From an uncultured Pelagibacteraceae bacterium (GTDB lineage Bacteria > Pseudomonadota > Alphaproteobacteria > Pelagibacterales > Pelagibacteraceae): a stretch of 64,000 bases of DNA. Shown here piece by piece: positions 34,698 to 43,658 of this stretch. The position numbers and the translations under genes are program-made. The stretch lies in contig CACCBF010000003.1 in assembly GCA_902544135.1 (NCBI GenBank), positions 62,001 through 126,000 of the forward strand, read 5' to 3'. Position 1 is the first letter of the stretch. The number at the start of each line of letters is the position of its first letter. Below the pieces are notes generated by a model. That model was given only the letters and a program-made list of their open reading frames with translations. It was not told where the DNA came from and searched no databases.

Positions 34698-37567
34698 TGT
34701 TACAAAATTCACAAAAAGATTTTTTAAAAAGACATATTGGTCCCTCAGAGGATGATCAATTAAAAATGTTAAAAAAATTAAATTATAAATCTCTGGATGA
34801 TTTAATAGACAATACTGTGCCAGAAAAAATACAGTTTAAGGGTGAATTAAATATTGGTGTGTCAAATTCAGAATATGAGGCATTAAGAAAATTAAAAGAA
34901 ATTTCAAAAAAAAATCAAATTTACTCAAATTTTATTGGTATGGGCTATTATGGAACGTATACGCCGTATGTTATCTTAAGAAATATATTAGAAAATCCAG
35001 GTTGGTATACTTCTTATACACCCTATCAGCCTGAGGTAGCTCAAGGAAGATTAGAAATGTTGTTAAACTTCCAACAGATGATTGTTGATTTTACAGGAAT
35101 GGATATTGCAAATGCATCTTTGCTTGACGAAGGTACAGCAGCAGCAGAGGCTATGGGTTTAAGTCATAGACTAAATAAAAGTGACAGTAATTTAGTTTTT
35201 GTTTCAGAAAATTGTCATCCACAAACAATTGATGTTATACAAACTAGGGCAGAGCCCATGGGTTTAAAAGTTCTTGTTGGAAATGAGGATAAAGTTTTAG
35301 AACAATTAAAAGAAGATATAGTTTGTGGAATTTTACAGTACCCTGGAACTTTAGGTGATATTAAGGATCCTAGTGAGTCAATAAGCAAGATTCATAAAAA
35401 AAATGGTAAGGCAATTTTAGCATGTGATCTTCTAGCCCTTGCTAAACTAAAAACACCAAGGGAGCTCGGAGCTGATATTGCAGTTGGTAGCTCTCAAAGG
35501 TTTGGTATTCCAATGGGTTATGGAGGACCTCATGCAGCATTTTTTGCAACGAAAGATGAATATAAAAGATCTATGCCAGGAAGAATAGTTGGTGTTTCAG
35601 TGGATAGACATGGAAATAAAGCTTACAGATTGTCACTACAGACTAGGGAGCAACATATCAGAAGAGATAAAGCTACAAGCAACATTTGTACTGCCCAAGC
35701 TTTATTAGCAATAGTTTCTGCAGCATATGCTATTTATCATGGCCCAAATGGTATTAAAAATATTTCTGAAAGAGTGTCTCAATTAGCAAAAAATTTTGCA
35801 GATAAATTAAAGCAATCTGGATATGAATTATATTCAGATTATTTTTTCGATACTGTAACAATTATTACTAAAGAAAAAACTGATCAAATTTTCAAAAATG
35901 CTTTAGCTCAAAAAGTGAACATCAGAAAAGTAAATTCAGAAATGCTTGCTGTTTCTTTTGATGAAAAAAAAAATGTTTATAGAGTAAATCAATTATTAAA
36001 AATTTTTAACGCTGCAGAATCGATCAAAAAAGAAGATCCCACTGTAAGTTTACCTAATCTACCAAAAAATTTATTAAGAACTTCTAAATATTTAGAACAT
36101 CCTGTTTTTAATTCATTTCATTCAGAGACAGAAATGCTTAGATATCTTAAGAAGTTAGAAGATAAGGATATAGCTCTTAATAGAACTATGATTGCTCTTG
36201 GCTCATGTACAATGAAATTAAATGCTACTGCAGAAATGATACCTATTTCATGGAGAGAATTAGCAGAGCCTCACCCATTTGTGCCTATTGAACAGATGGA
36301 AGGATATAGAACAATGTTCACAGATCTTAAGAATTGGCTAAGATCAATCACTGGTTTTTCAGGAGTTTCGCTTCAACCTAATGCAGGTGCCCAAGGTGAA
36401 TATGCAGGTTTAATGGTAATAAGAAAATATCATTTAGATAGAGGTGATAATAATAGAAATATATGTTTAATACCGAGTTCAGCGCATGGGACTAATCCAG
36501 CAAGTGCTCAAATGGTTGGAATGAAAGTTATTGTAGTTAATTGCGATAAAGAGGGTAATGTTGATTTTGAAGATTTAAAGAAAAAAGCAGAATTACATTC
36601 TGAAAATCTTGGAGCATTAATGGTCACCTATCCATCTACACACGGAGTTTTTGAGGAAAAAATATCAGATATTTGTGATTTAATTCATAAACATGGAGGT
36701 CAAGTTTATATGGATGGGGCAAATTTAAATGCTCTAGTAGGAATCGCAAAACCTGGAAATTTTGGTCCAGATGTTTGTCATATTAACTTACACAAAACTT
36801 TTTGTATTCCACATGGTGGAGGCGGACCTGGAATGGGACCTATTGCATGCAAAAGACATTTACAAGTTTATTTGCCTAATCATCCGGTTGTCAAAGATTG
36901 TGGCCCTGCAACTGGAATTGGTGCAGTTTCTGCTGCACCATGGGGAAGCTCAAGTATTTTGTCAATTTCATGGATGTACATTAAGATGATGGGGTCTGAA
37001 GGACTTAAACTAGCTACTAAGGTTGCAATTCTAAACGCCAATTATATTGCTAATAGACTTAAGGATCATTTTCCTATTTTGTATAAAGGTTCAAAAGGCA
37101 ACGTTGCGCACGAATGTATAATTGATATTAGAACAATTAAGTCTGAGACTGGAGTTACTGAAGAAGATATTGCAAAAAGATTAATTGATTACGGATTTCA
37201 TGCTCCGACAATGTCATGGCCAGTTGCTGGTACAATGATGATTGAACCAACTGAAAGTGAGAGTTTATCAGAGCTTGACAGATTCTGTGATACATTAATT
37301 AATATAAAACTAGAAATAGATAAAATTAAATCTGGAAAATTTGATAAAGTTGATAATCCAATTAAGAATGCTCCTCATACAGATATGGAGCTTGCTTCAG
37401 ATGACTGGAAGCATAAATATTCTAGAGAAGAAGCAGCCTATCCAGCTAAATTTTTAAAATTAAATAAATTTTGGCCTCCGGTTGCACGCGTAGATAATGT
37501 TTATGGAGATAAGAATATCTTTTGTACTTGTCCGAGTATGGATGAATTTAAAGAAGACGCAGCTTAA
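34697..37567 (+). CDS. gcvP: Glycine dehydrogenase (decarboxylating), P protein
   Basis: A 956-residue single-chain P protein with both halves fused, as in E. coli and mitochondria. The N-terminal half has FIGMGYYGTYTP and LDEGTAAAEAM; the C-terminal half carries HGTNPASAQM and INLHKTFCIPHGGGGPG with pyridoxal-phosphate lysine Lys700. It decarboxylates glycine and loads the aminomethyl group onto GcvH. Last gene of the riboswitch-controlled gcvTHP operon. Confidence 0.98.
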   Translation: MLQNSQKDFLKRHIGPSEDDQLKMLKKLNYKSLDDLIDNTVPEKIQFKGELNIGVSNSEYEALRKLKEISKKNQIYSNFIGMGYYGTYTPYVILRNILENPGWYTSYTPYQPEVAQGRLEMLLNFQQMIVDFTGMDIANASLLDEGTAAAEAMGLSHRLNKSDSNLVFVSENCHPQTIDVIQTRAEPMGLKVLVGNEDKVLEQLKEDIVCGILQYPGTLGDIKDPSESISKIHKKNGKAILACDLLALAKLKTPRELGADIAVGSSQRFGIPMGYGGPHAAFFATKDEYKRSMPGRIVGVSVDRHGNKAYRLSLQTREQHIRRDKATSNICTAQALLAIVSAAYAIYHGPNGIKNISERVSQLAKNFADKLKQSGYELYSDYFFDTVTIITKEKTDQIFKNALAQKVNIRKVNSEMLAVSFDEKKNVYRVNQLLKIFNAAESIKKEDPTVSLPNLPKNLLRTSKYLEHPVFNSFHSETEMLRYLKKLEDKDIALNRTMIALGSCTMKLNATAEMIPISWRELAEPHPFVPIEQMEGYRTMFTDLKNWLRSITGFSGVSLQPNAGAQGEYAGLMVIRKYHLDRGDNNRNICLIPSSAHGTNPASAQMVGMKVIVVNCDKEGNVDFEDLKKKAELHSENLGALMVTYPSTHGVFEEKISDICDLIHKHGGQVYMDGANLNALVGIAKPGNFGPDVCHINLHKTFCIPHGGGGPGMGPIACKRHLQVYLPNHPVVKDCGPATGIGAVSAAPWGSSSILSISWMYIKMMGSEGLKLATKVAILNANYIANRLKDHFPILYKGSKGNVAHECIIDIRTIKSETGVTEEDIAKRLIDYGFHAPTMSWPVAGTMMIEPTESESLSELDRFCDTLINIKLEIDKIKSGKFDKVDNPIKNAPHTDMELASDDWKHKYSREEAAYPAKFLKLNKFWPPVARVDNVYGDKNIFCTCPSMDEFKEDAA

Positions 37568-37570
37568 TTA

Positions 37571-38809
37571 ATGAAAATAGCTGTAATCGGCTCAGGCATA
37601 TCAGGCTTAAGCGCAGCTTATTATTTATCAAAAAAACATCAAGTGGATCTTTTTGAGAGAGAAGATCACTTTGGAGGACACTCTTATACCATTGATGTAA
37701 TTCTTAATAAAAAAAAAGTATCTGTTGATGTGGGATTTATTGTATTTAATCATCAAACATATCCAAATTTAATTAATTTTTTTAAAGAGATTGATATTGA
37801 AATTGAAAAGAGTGATATGTCATTTTCTGTCTCTGTAGAAAACACTAATTATGAGTATTGTGGTAAAGGTTTACCAGGTATCTTTGCCAACAAATCTAAC
37901 TTATTGAATATTGAATTTCTCAAAATGTTTTTTGATATTTTGAAATTTTATAAAACTTGTGACAATATCTCAGAAATTGATCAAAAAATAACTTTAGATG
38001 ATTTTTTAAAAAAAAATAAATGGTCTAAAGGTTTTATTAATTACCACATTATTCCAATGGTGTCTGCGATTTGGTCTATGCCACCATATGAGGCAGGTAA
38101 AATGCCTATGAGTTTTTTTTTAAAATTTTTTCAAAATCACGGTCTATTTAAACTTAAAAACAGACCTCAGTGGTACACTGTCACCCAAAGAAGTAGAACT
38201 TATGTCAATAAAGTTTTATCTCTAATCAGTGGTCAGTATTACAAAAATTATAGGATAAAATCTGTTAAAAGAATCTCATCAGGAGTACAAGTCTATTATG
38301 GTGGCAATAATGAATTTTTTCATTATGACAAGATCGTTCTTGCAACTCATGCGAATGAAGCGTTAAATTTAATAGATAATCCATTAGATGAGGAAAGAAA
38401 TATTTTATCAAATTTTAGTTACAGAGAAAATTTAGCAATATTGCATACAGATGAAAATATAATGCCTAAAAATAAAGATATATGGTCCTCTTGGAATTCT
38501 TTTGTTGATAAAAACAATACAAGCAAAAACTCACTTTCATACTGGTTAAATCTTCTTCAAAACTTGAAAAGTGAAAAAAATATATTTTTGACTTTGAATC
38601 CTATTAAAAAAATATCTGAGGATAAAATTTTAAAGAAAATTAATTTTACACATCCTTATTACGATCAAAAAGCTTTAGATAATCAAAAAAATTTGAAAAA
38701 CATTCAAAACATAGAAAATATATTATTTTGTGGAAGTTATTTCGGTTACGGTTTTCATGAGGATGGCATAAAATCATCAATTGAAATGTTAAAAAACTTA
38801 AATGATTAG
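37571..38809 (+). CDS. FAD-dependent amine oxidase-like protein (COG2907 type), lipid-modifying cluster
   Basis: A 412-residue flavoprotein. The dinucleotide-binding motif is GSGISGLSAAYYL at residues 7-19, with FEREDHFGGH right after it; GYGFHEDGIKSS near the end is the second FAD contact. No signal peptide. The gene order flavoprotein - DUF1365 - Cfa-like methyltransferase - DUF3833 recurs in many proteobacteria. In Rhodobacter a flavin amine oxidase next to a Cfa-like enzyme has been connected to making furan-containing fatty acids (UfaD with UfaM), which suggests this one may desaturate a methylated acyl chain. Overlaps the next gene by 8 bases. Confidence 0.75.
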   Translation: MKIAVIGSGISGLSAAYYLSKKHQVDLFEREDHFGGHSYTIDVILNKKKVSVDVGFIVFNHQTYPNLINFFKEIDIEIEKSDMSFSVSVENTNYEYCGKGLPGIFANKSNLLNIEFLKMFFDILKFYKTCDNISEIDQKITLDDFLKKNKWSKGFINYHIIPMVSAIWSMPPYEAGKMPMSFFLKFFQNHGLFKLKNRPQWYTVTQRSRTYVNKVLSLISGQYYKNYRIKSVKRISSGVQVYYGGNNEFFHYDKIVLATHANEALNLIDNPLDEERNILSNFSYRENLAILHTDENIMPKNKDIWSSWNSFVDKNNTSKNSLSYWLNLLQNLKSEKNIFLTLNPIKKISEDKILKKINFTHPYYDQKALDNQKNLKNIQNIENILFCGSYFGYGFHEDGIKSSIEMLKNLND

Positions 38810-39563
38810 TTCAATTTATAATGGTACGGTAATTCACAAAAGATTTAAACCTAAAACTCATTTTTTTAAATATAGTGTATTTTCATTATTAATAGATTTA
38901 TCAGAGTTAGATGAGATAGATAAAAATATTAAGTTTTTTTCGTTTAATAAATTTAACTTAATAAGTTTTTTTGAAAAGGATCATGGGAGTAGAGATGGGA
39001 CTTCATTAACCTCATGGGTTAAAAAAAATTTAGATGAAAATAAAATCAACTCAAAAGATATTAAAATAAAACTATTATGTTATCCAAGAATTTTTGGATA
39101 TGTTTTTAATCCCTTAAGTGTTTTTTTTATCTACGATGTTAATGATAAATTAATTGCTATTTTATACGAAGTTAAGAATACATTTGGTGAACAACACACA
39201 TATATTTTTAAAGTTGAAGACGACTCCAAACTTTTTCAACATAACTGTTCGAAAAAATTTCATGTGTCACCGTTCATAGAGATGGACTGTAATTATTTTT
39301 TTAGAATTCTAAAACCCTGCGAAAGAATATCCGTCATTATAGATCAATACCAGTCTAATGAAAAAATCTTATATGCATCTCAGGATGGAAAAAGAAAAGA
39401 CTTAAATAGTAGAGAATTATTAAAATCATACATAAAACACCCACTTATGACTTTTAAAATAATATCTGCGATACATTTTGAAGCGTTTAAACTGTGGACT
39501 AAAGGTATTAAATTTATTCAAAGAAAATTAAAAATTAAAAATAATATTACTTTTGAGAGCTAA
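38802..39563 (+). CDS. DUF1365 family protein
   Basis: A 253-residue soluble protein of the DUF1365 family. The start SSIYNGTVIHKRFKPKTHFF, the central LLCYPRIFGYVFNPLSVFFIYD, and KNTFGEQHTYIF with KKFHVSPFIEMD are the family's conserved blocks. Function is unknown; it is nearly always found between the COG2907 flavoprotein and a Cfa-like methyltransferase, so it probably takes part in the same acyl-chain modification. It overlaps its upstream neighbour by 8 bases and its downstream neighbour by 1. Confidence 0.85.
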   Translation: MISSIYNGTVIHKRFKPKTHFFKYSVFSLLIDLSELDEIDKNIKFFSFNKFNLISFFEKDHGSRDGTSLTSWVKKNLDENKINSKDIKIKLLCYPRIFGYVFNPLSVFFIYDVNDKLIAILYEVKNTFGEQHTYIFKVEDDSKLFQHNCSKKFHVSPFIEMDCNYFFRILKPCERISVIIDQYQSNEKILYASQDGKRKDLNSRELLKSYIKHPLMTFKIISAIHFEAFKLWTKGIKFIQRKLKIKNNITFES

Positions 39564-40741
39564 TGAATTTAAGTACAGTTTCAGATAAAATTGTCTTTAG
39601 CATTTTGAAAGATATAAAAGTTGGTCATTTGGAGCTAACTAATTACGATGGTAAAAACTATAGTTTTGGGAACATCAAAGATTCTTTACATGCAGATGTG
39701 AAGATAAAAAATAAAAATTTTATGTTTAATTTAATTAGATCAGGTAGTGTTGGTCTTGCAGAGTCCTACATGAATGACCATTTTGAGACGAGCAATCTAT
39801 CTAATTTGATAGAGATTACCGCAAGAAATATCAAACAAATTCATAAATTCTCTGGATTGTTAGATCTTTCTTTCATTAATTACTTAAAAAGTATTTTTGT
39901 AAAGAATACGAAAAATAGAAGTAAAACAAATATTTCAAAACATTATGATCTTGGTAATGAATTCTTTTCTTTATGGTTAGACAAGACTCTAACTTATTCA
40001 AGCGCGATATTTGATGAGAAGAATAAAAATTTATCTGACGCTCAAAATAATAAATATCAAAAATTGATAGATTTAATAAAGCCTGGAGTCGGAGATAAAG
40101 TTCTAGAAATAGGTTGTGGCTGGGGAGGTTTTGCTGAATATCTTGGAAAAAAATACGATGTTAAATTAGATTGTATTACAATTTCAAAAAAACAATTCGA
40201 GTATGCAAAAGAAAGAATTTATAGGTGCGGACTAAATGAAAAAGTTAATATCCAAATAAAAGATTATAGAGATTTAAAAGAAAAATATAATTCTATTGCA
40301 TCCATAGAAATGATCGAGGCGGTAGGCCAAAATTATTTGGAAGGTTACTTTAAAACAATTAAAGATAATTTATCAAGCAATGGAAGTGCTGCTATTCAAG
40401 CAATAACAATTGATGATAATCTTTTCGACAGATACAAATATAAACAAGACTTCATTCAAAAATATATTTTTCCTGGTGGCTTTCTTCCCAATAAAGGAAG
40501 TATAGATAAATATGTCTCTAACAACGGTTTAACTATAAAATCTTACGAGTCTTACGCTGATCATTACTCAAATACACTGGCTATTTGGAGAAATGAATTT
40601 AACAAGAAATGGGAATTAATTAAGAAACAAGGTTTTGACTTAACATTTAAAAGAATGTGGGAATTTTATTTATCTTATTGTGAAGCAGGGTTTAAGTCTA
40701 AAAATATCGATTTAATTCAATTTTCAATACAAAACAAATAG
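39563..40741 (+). CDS. Cyclopropane-fatty-acyl-phospholipid synthase family methyltransferase
   Basis: A 392-residue SAM-dependent enzyme of the Cfa family. HYDLGNEFFSLWLD and LTYSSAIF come before the SAM-binding VLEIGCGWGGFAEYL, and SIEMIEAVGQ gives the catalytic Glu region. Cfa enzymes methylenate double bonds of phospholipid acyl chains in the inner membrane; related UfaM-type enzymes instead add a methyl group that leads to furan fatty acids. The cluster context favours the second possibility but the sequence alone does not decide. Part of a four-gene plus-strand unit. Confidence 0.85.
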   Translation: MNLSTVSDKIVFSILKDIKVGHLELTNYDGKNYSFGNIKDSLHADVKIKNKNFMFNLIRSGSVGLAESYMNDHFETSNLSNLIEITARNIKQIHKFSGLLDLSFINYLKSIFVKNTKNRSKTNISKHYDLGNEFFSLWLDKTLTYSSAIFDEKNKNLSDAQNNKYQKLIDLIKPGVGDKVLEIGCGWGGFAEYLGKKYDVKLDCITISKKQFEYAKERIYRCGLNEKVNIQIKDYRDLKEKYNSIASIEMIEAVGQNYLEGYFKTIKDNLSSNGSAAIQAITIDDNLFDRYKYKQDFIQKYIFPGGFLPNKGSIDKYVSNNGLTIKSYESYADHYSNTLAIWRNEFNKKWELIKKQGFDLTFKRMWEFYLSYCEAGFKSKNIDLIQFSIQNK

Positions 40742-40752
40742 CAAAGGAGACA

Positions 40753-41301
40753 ATGCGCGACATAAAATTTTTTAAACCAATTCTATTGATAATTTCTCTG
40801 TTCTTAATTACAAACTGCACAAATAATAGTTCAATGAAACCAGAAGATTTTATAAATAAAAAACCTAGATTAATAATTGAGGAATATTTGTCAGGCAATG
40901 TAAAAGCTTGGGGTGTTTTACAGAATAGATCTGGAACAGTTATAAGACAGTTTTCAGCAGATCTAGATGGTAAATGGAATGGAAATCAATTAATCCTTGA
41001 TGAAAAATTTAATTGGGATGATGGTGAAATCCAAACAAGACAATGGCAAATTACCAAAATCGATGAAAATAATTATGAAGGTACAGCTGGTGATGTAGTT
41101 GGTAAAGCAAAGGGGTACTCATATGGTCCAGCGTTCAAATTTGAGTATGTTTTATTAGTTCCTGTAAAAGGTAAACAAATGAAAATTACTTTCGATGATT
41201 GGATTTTTAAACAAGATGATAGAGTAGCTATAAATAAAGCAACAATGACTAAGTTTGGTTTTAAGGTAGCAGAATTAACAGTCGTTTTTGTTAAAGACTA
41301 A
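40753..41301 (+). CDS. DUF3833 lipoprotein
   Basis: A 182-residue lipoprotein: an N-terminal hydrophobic segment ends in the lipobox LITNC with the lipidated Cys22. The mature part fits DUF3833: EEYLSGNVKAWGVLQNRSG, FNWDDGEIQTRQW, TAGDVVGKAKG and DDWIFKQDDRV. AAAGGAGA lies 5 bases before the ATG. Proteins of this family accompany Cfa-like methyltransferases and may bind or deliver lipid in the periplasm; no activity is known. Convergent with the SDR gene, overlapping by 4 bases. Confidence 0.85.
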   Translation: MRDIKFFKPILLIISLFLITNCTNNSSMKPEDFINKKPRLIIEEYLSGNVKAWGVLQNRSGTVIRQFSADLDGKWNGNQLILDEKFNWDDGEIQTRQWQITKIDENNYEGTAGDVVGKAKGYSYGPAFKFEYVLLVPVKGKQMKITFDDWIFKQDDRVAINKATMTKFGFKVAELTVVFVKD

Positions 41302-42059
41302 TTTTTTTTTTGATACTTTGTCATTTTACCTATTAAACTAAAATATAATTTACTCGGTAAAAAACTAAAAAATTTAAGTATTAATGTCAAAGATTTTGGA
41401 AAATGGATTTCAAAAATATTTTTGTTTACTAACCCATCATATATTTTATCAGCTGCATACTCTGCAGTTTTTAAAAAAGGCATTTTAAAATCATTTTTAT
41501 CTGTCATAGGAGTTTTGATAAAACCAGGAGAAACTAGACAGACGCGTACATTTGAACGACCAAAATCAAAATATAAACTCTCAGCCAAATTATTCAAAGC
41601 TGATTTTGATGGGCCATAACCTGTCGAATTAGGTAGTCCCCTATAGCCTGCAATAGATGAAACTATAGCAATTTTTCCACCTTTTTTATTTTTAAAATAT
41701 TCTTCTACAGCCTTGATACTATTTAATATTCCAAAAAAATTAATTTTAAATACATCTTCAATTTGTTCAACATCTATATCTTTTTCTTTTTTAGGATTCC
41801 AAGTACCTGTAGAAAAAAAACAAATGTCGATATTTTCAAATTTATTTTTTATTTCCTCGAAGACTTGCTTACATTTAGTTTTATCTGTGACATCTAATGG
41901 AAATGAGCTGATATTGGCACTGGTATCAGCTATTTCTTTTAGAAGATTCTCTCTCCTAGCAGATATTGCAACATTCCAACCTTCATTAGCGAATTTTAAT
42001 GCTAGTGCTTTACCAATACCTGTACTTCCACCTGTGATCCAAATTGTTTTTTTATTCAT
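41298..42059 (-). CDS. Short-chain dehydrogenase/reductase
   Basis: A 253-residue SDR. The cofactor motif is TGGSTGIGKALA at residues 8-19, ISARREN follows the second strand, and the catalytic set is Ser with YGPSKSA (Tyr-x3-Lys). The Arg residues after the second strand favour NADPH. A hydrophobic, basic C-terminal tail may associate with the membrane. Short-chain dehydrogenases are commonly part of Cfa/DUF1365 clusters, so a fatty acyl substrate is possible although it is transcribed on the opposite strand. Confidence 0.85.
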   Translation of the reverse strand: MNKKTIWITGGSTGIGKALALKFANEGWNVAISARRENLLKEIADTSANISSFPLDVTDKTKCKQVFEEIKNKFENIDICFFSTGTWNPKKEKDIDVEQIEDVFKINFFGILNSIKAVEEYFKNKKGGKIAIVSSIAGYRGLPNSTGYGPSKSALNNLAESLYFDFGRSNVRVCLVSPGFIKTPMTDKNDFKMPFLKTAEYAADKIYDGLVNKNIFEIHFPKSLTLILKFFSFLPSKLYFSLIGKMTKYQKKN

Positions 42060-42083
42060 TTTTTAAAGATATATAATACCTTT

Positions 42084-42551
42084 ATGCTTAAAAATAAAAT
42101 TTTATCATTTATTCTTTTTTTTATAGTAACTTTTTCAGCCTCATTCATTGGAGGTGCAGTATCAATTAATTTAAAAGAACCTTGGTATTCAACACTTATT
42201 AAATCAAGTTTAAATCCACCAGATTGGGTTTTTGCTCCTGTTTGGACAATTTTGTACTTTATGATGACTGTTGCAGTCTGGAACTTCTGGCATAGTAAAA
42301 ATCGAGATATGAATACAGTTTACATTTATTTTATTCATATAATTATAAATACAACTTGGAGTATTGTTTTTTTTGCATTGCACAAAATATTTTTAGCTAT
42401 GTTGGTTCTAATAATATTAATATTATTTATTTTTTTGTTAATCATAAGATTTAAATCAGTTAACAAATTAAGTTACTATTTAATGATTCCCTATTTACTT
42501 TGGTGTTTCTATGCACTATTTCTAAATATTAACTTGGTTATATTAAATTAA
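42084..42551 (+). CDS. tspO: TspO/MBR family membrane protein
   Basis: A 155-residue, five-helix protein. KEPWYSTLIKSSLNPPDWVF and APVWTILYFMMTVAVW carry the Trp/Pro pattern of the tryptophan-rich sensory protein family. In alphaproteobacteria TspO binds porphyrins and tunes responses to oxygen and light; in other systems it binds cholesterol or degrades protoporphyrin. It is divergent from the SDR and sits beside the lipid-modification cluster, an order that also fits a light or singlet-oxygen theme. Confidence 0.88.
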   Translation: MLKNKILSFILFFIVTFSASFIGGAVSINLKEPWYSTLIKSSLNPPDWVFAPVWTILYFMMTVAVWNFWHSKNRDMNTVYIYFIHIIINTTWSIVFFALHKIFLAMLVLIILILFIFLLIIRFKSVNKLSYYLMIPYLLWCFYALFLNINLVILN

Positions 42552-42554
42552 TTT

Positions 42555-43658
42555 ATGGACGATGTTGTAATAGTTGGTGGAGGTATTATTGGCGCAGCAA
42601 CTGCTTACTTTTTGTCAAAAGAAGGTAGAAAAGTTAAAGTTATAGAAAGGGATCCAACCTATAAATCAGCATCATTTCCATTATCATTAGGTGGTTTTAG
42701 AAGACAATTTTTTCAAAAAGAAAATATTCTATTAGGAAAATTTGCAAGAGAGTTTATTTTTCAAATTCCAGAATTGCTCAAGACTGAAAAAAACCCAAAT
42801 CCTACGGCAAGTATGGTGCCCAATGGCTATCTATTAATGTTTGGGCCTGAACATGCAGAAGAACAATATAAGGCTCTAGAAAATCATCAAGCATGTGAAG
42901 CTGGTACGAAAAATATTAAAGGTTCTGAATTATCAAAACATTTTCCTTACATAAATGCTGATGGAATAGAAACAGCCACGTTTACTGATAATCAAAGTGA
43001 AGGTTGGATAGATCCCTTTATGTTTCATAACGCGTTAAAAAGTAAAGCTACAGAACTCGGAGCAGAATTTATCAAGGGGAATATAAAATCTCTTTCAGAA
43101 ATAAAAGCCAAAACTATTATTTCTGCTGCCGGTTGTTGGACTAAAGAATTACTTGAAGATATACCGGTAGAACCTCAAAAACATACTGTATTTCGTGTGA
43201 AGTGCCCTAAACATATTCCTGAAATGCCTTTAACTGGAGATTTACCATCAGGAGTTTATTGGAGACCTGAAGGAAAAGAATATTTAGCCGGTTCACCAAA
43301 ATCAGTGTTTGATGCAAAAGATTTAGAACCTGCATGGGATGATTTTGAAGAATTGGTTTGGCCTGCACTCGCAAATAGAATTCCAATTTTTGAGGAATTA
43401 AAATTAACAGGAGGATGGGCAGGATATTATGATTGTAACAGATTAGATAACAATGCTGTTGTAGGCAAACATCCTAAATTTGACAATATTTATTTGGCTA
43501 CAGGCTTTACTGGTAGAGGATTGATGCAAGCACCTGGCATAGGAAGAGCCTTAACTGAATTAATAACCACTGGTGCTTATCAGTCAATTGATATTTCTAA
43601 TATGGCTGTCGAGAGGGTTCTTGGAAAAAAAGCACGACCTGAGCCTTATGTTCTTTAA
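42555..43658 (+). CDS. DAO-family FAD-dependent oxidoreductase
   Basis: A 367-residue flavoenzyme. The FAD motif VVIVGGGIIGAATAYFL is at the N terminus with VIERDP following; GWAGYYDCNRLDNNAVVG and TGFTGRGLMQAPG complete the D-amino acid oxidase/sarcosine oxidase-type fold. The FPLSLGGFRRQFFQKEN segment resembles FOXRED1-like members. It probably oxidises an N-methylated or secondary amine substrate, a common SAR11 carbon source, but the substrate is not readable from sequence. Four bases separate it from tspO. Confidence 0.8.
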   Translation: MDDVVIVGGGIIGAATAYFLSKEGRKVKVIERDPTYKSASFPLSLGGFRRQFFQKENILLGKFAREFIFQIPELLKTEKNPNPTASMVPNGYLLMFGPEHAEEQYKALENHQACEAGTKNIKGSELSKHFPYINADGIETATFTDNQSEGWIDPFMFHNALKSKATELGAEFIKGNIKSLSEIKAKTIISAAGCWTKELLEDIPVEPQKHTVFRVKCPKHIPEMPLTGDLPSGVYWRPEGKEYLAGSPKSVFDAKDLEPAWDDFEELVWPALANRIPIFEELKLTGGWAGYYDCNRLDNNAVVGKHPKFDNIYLATGFTGRGLMQAPGIGRALTELITTGAYQSIDISNMAVERVLGKKARPEPYVL

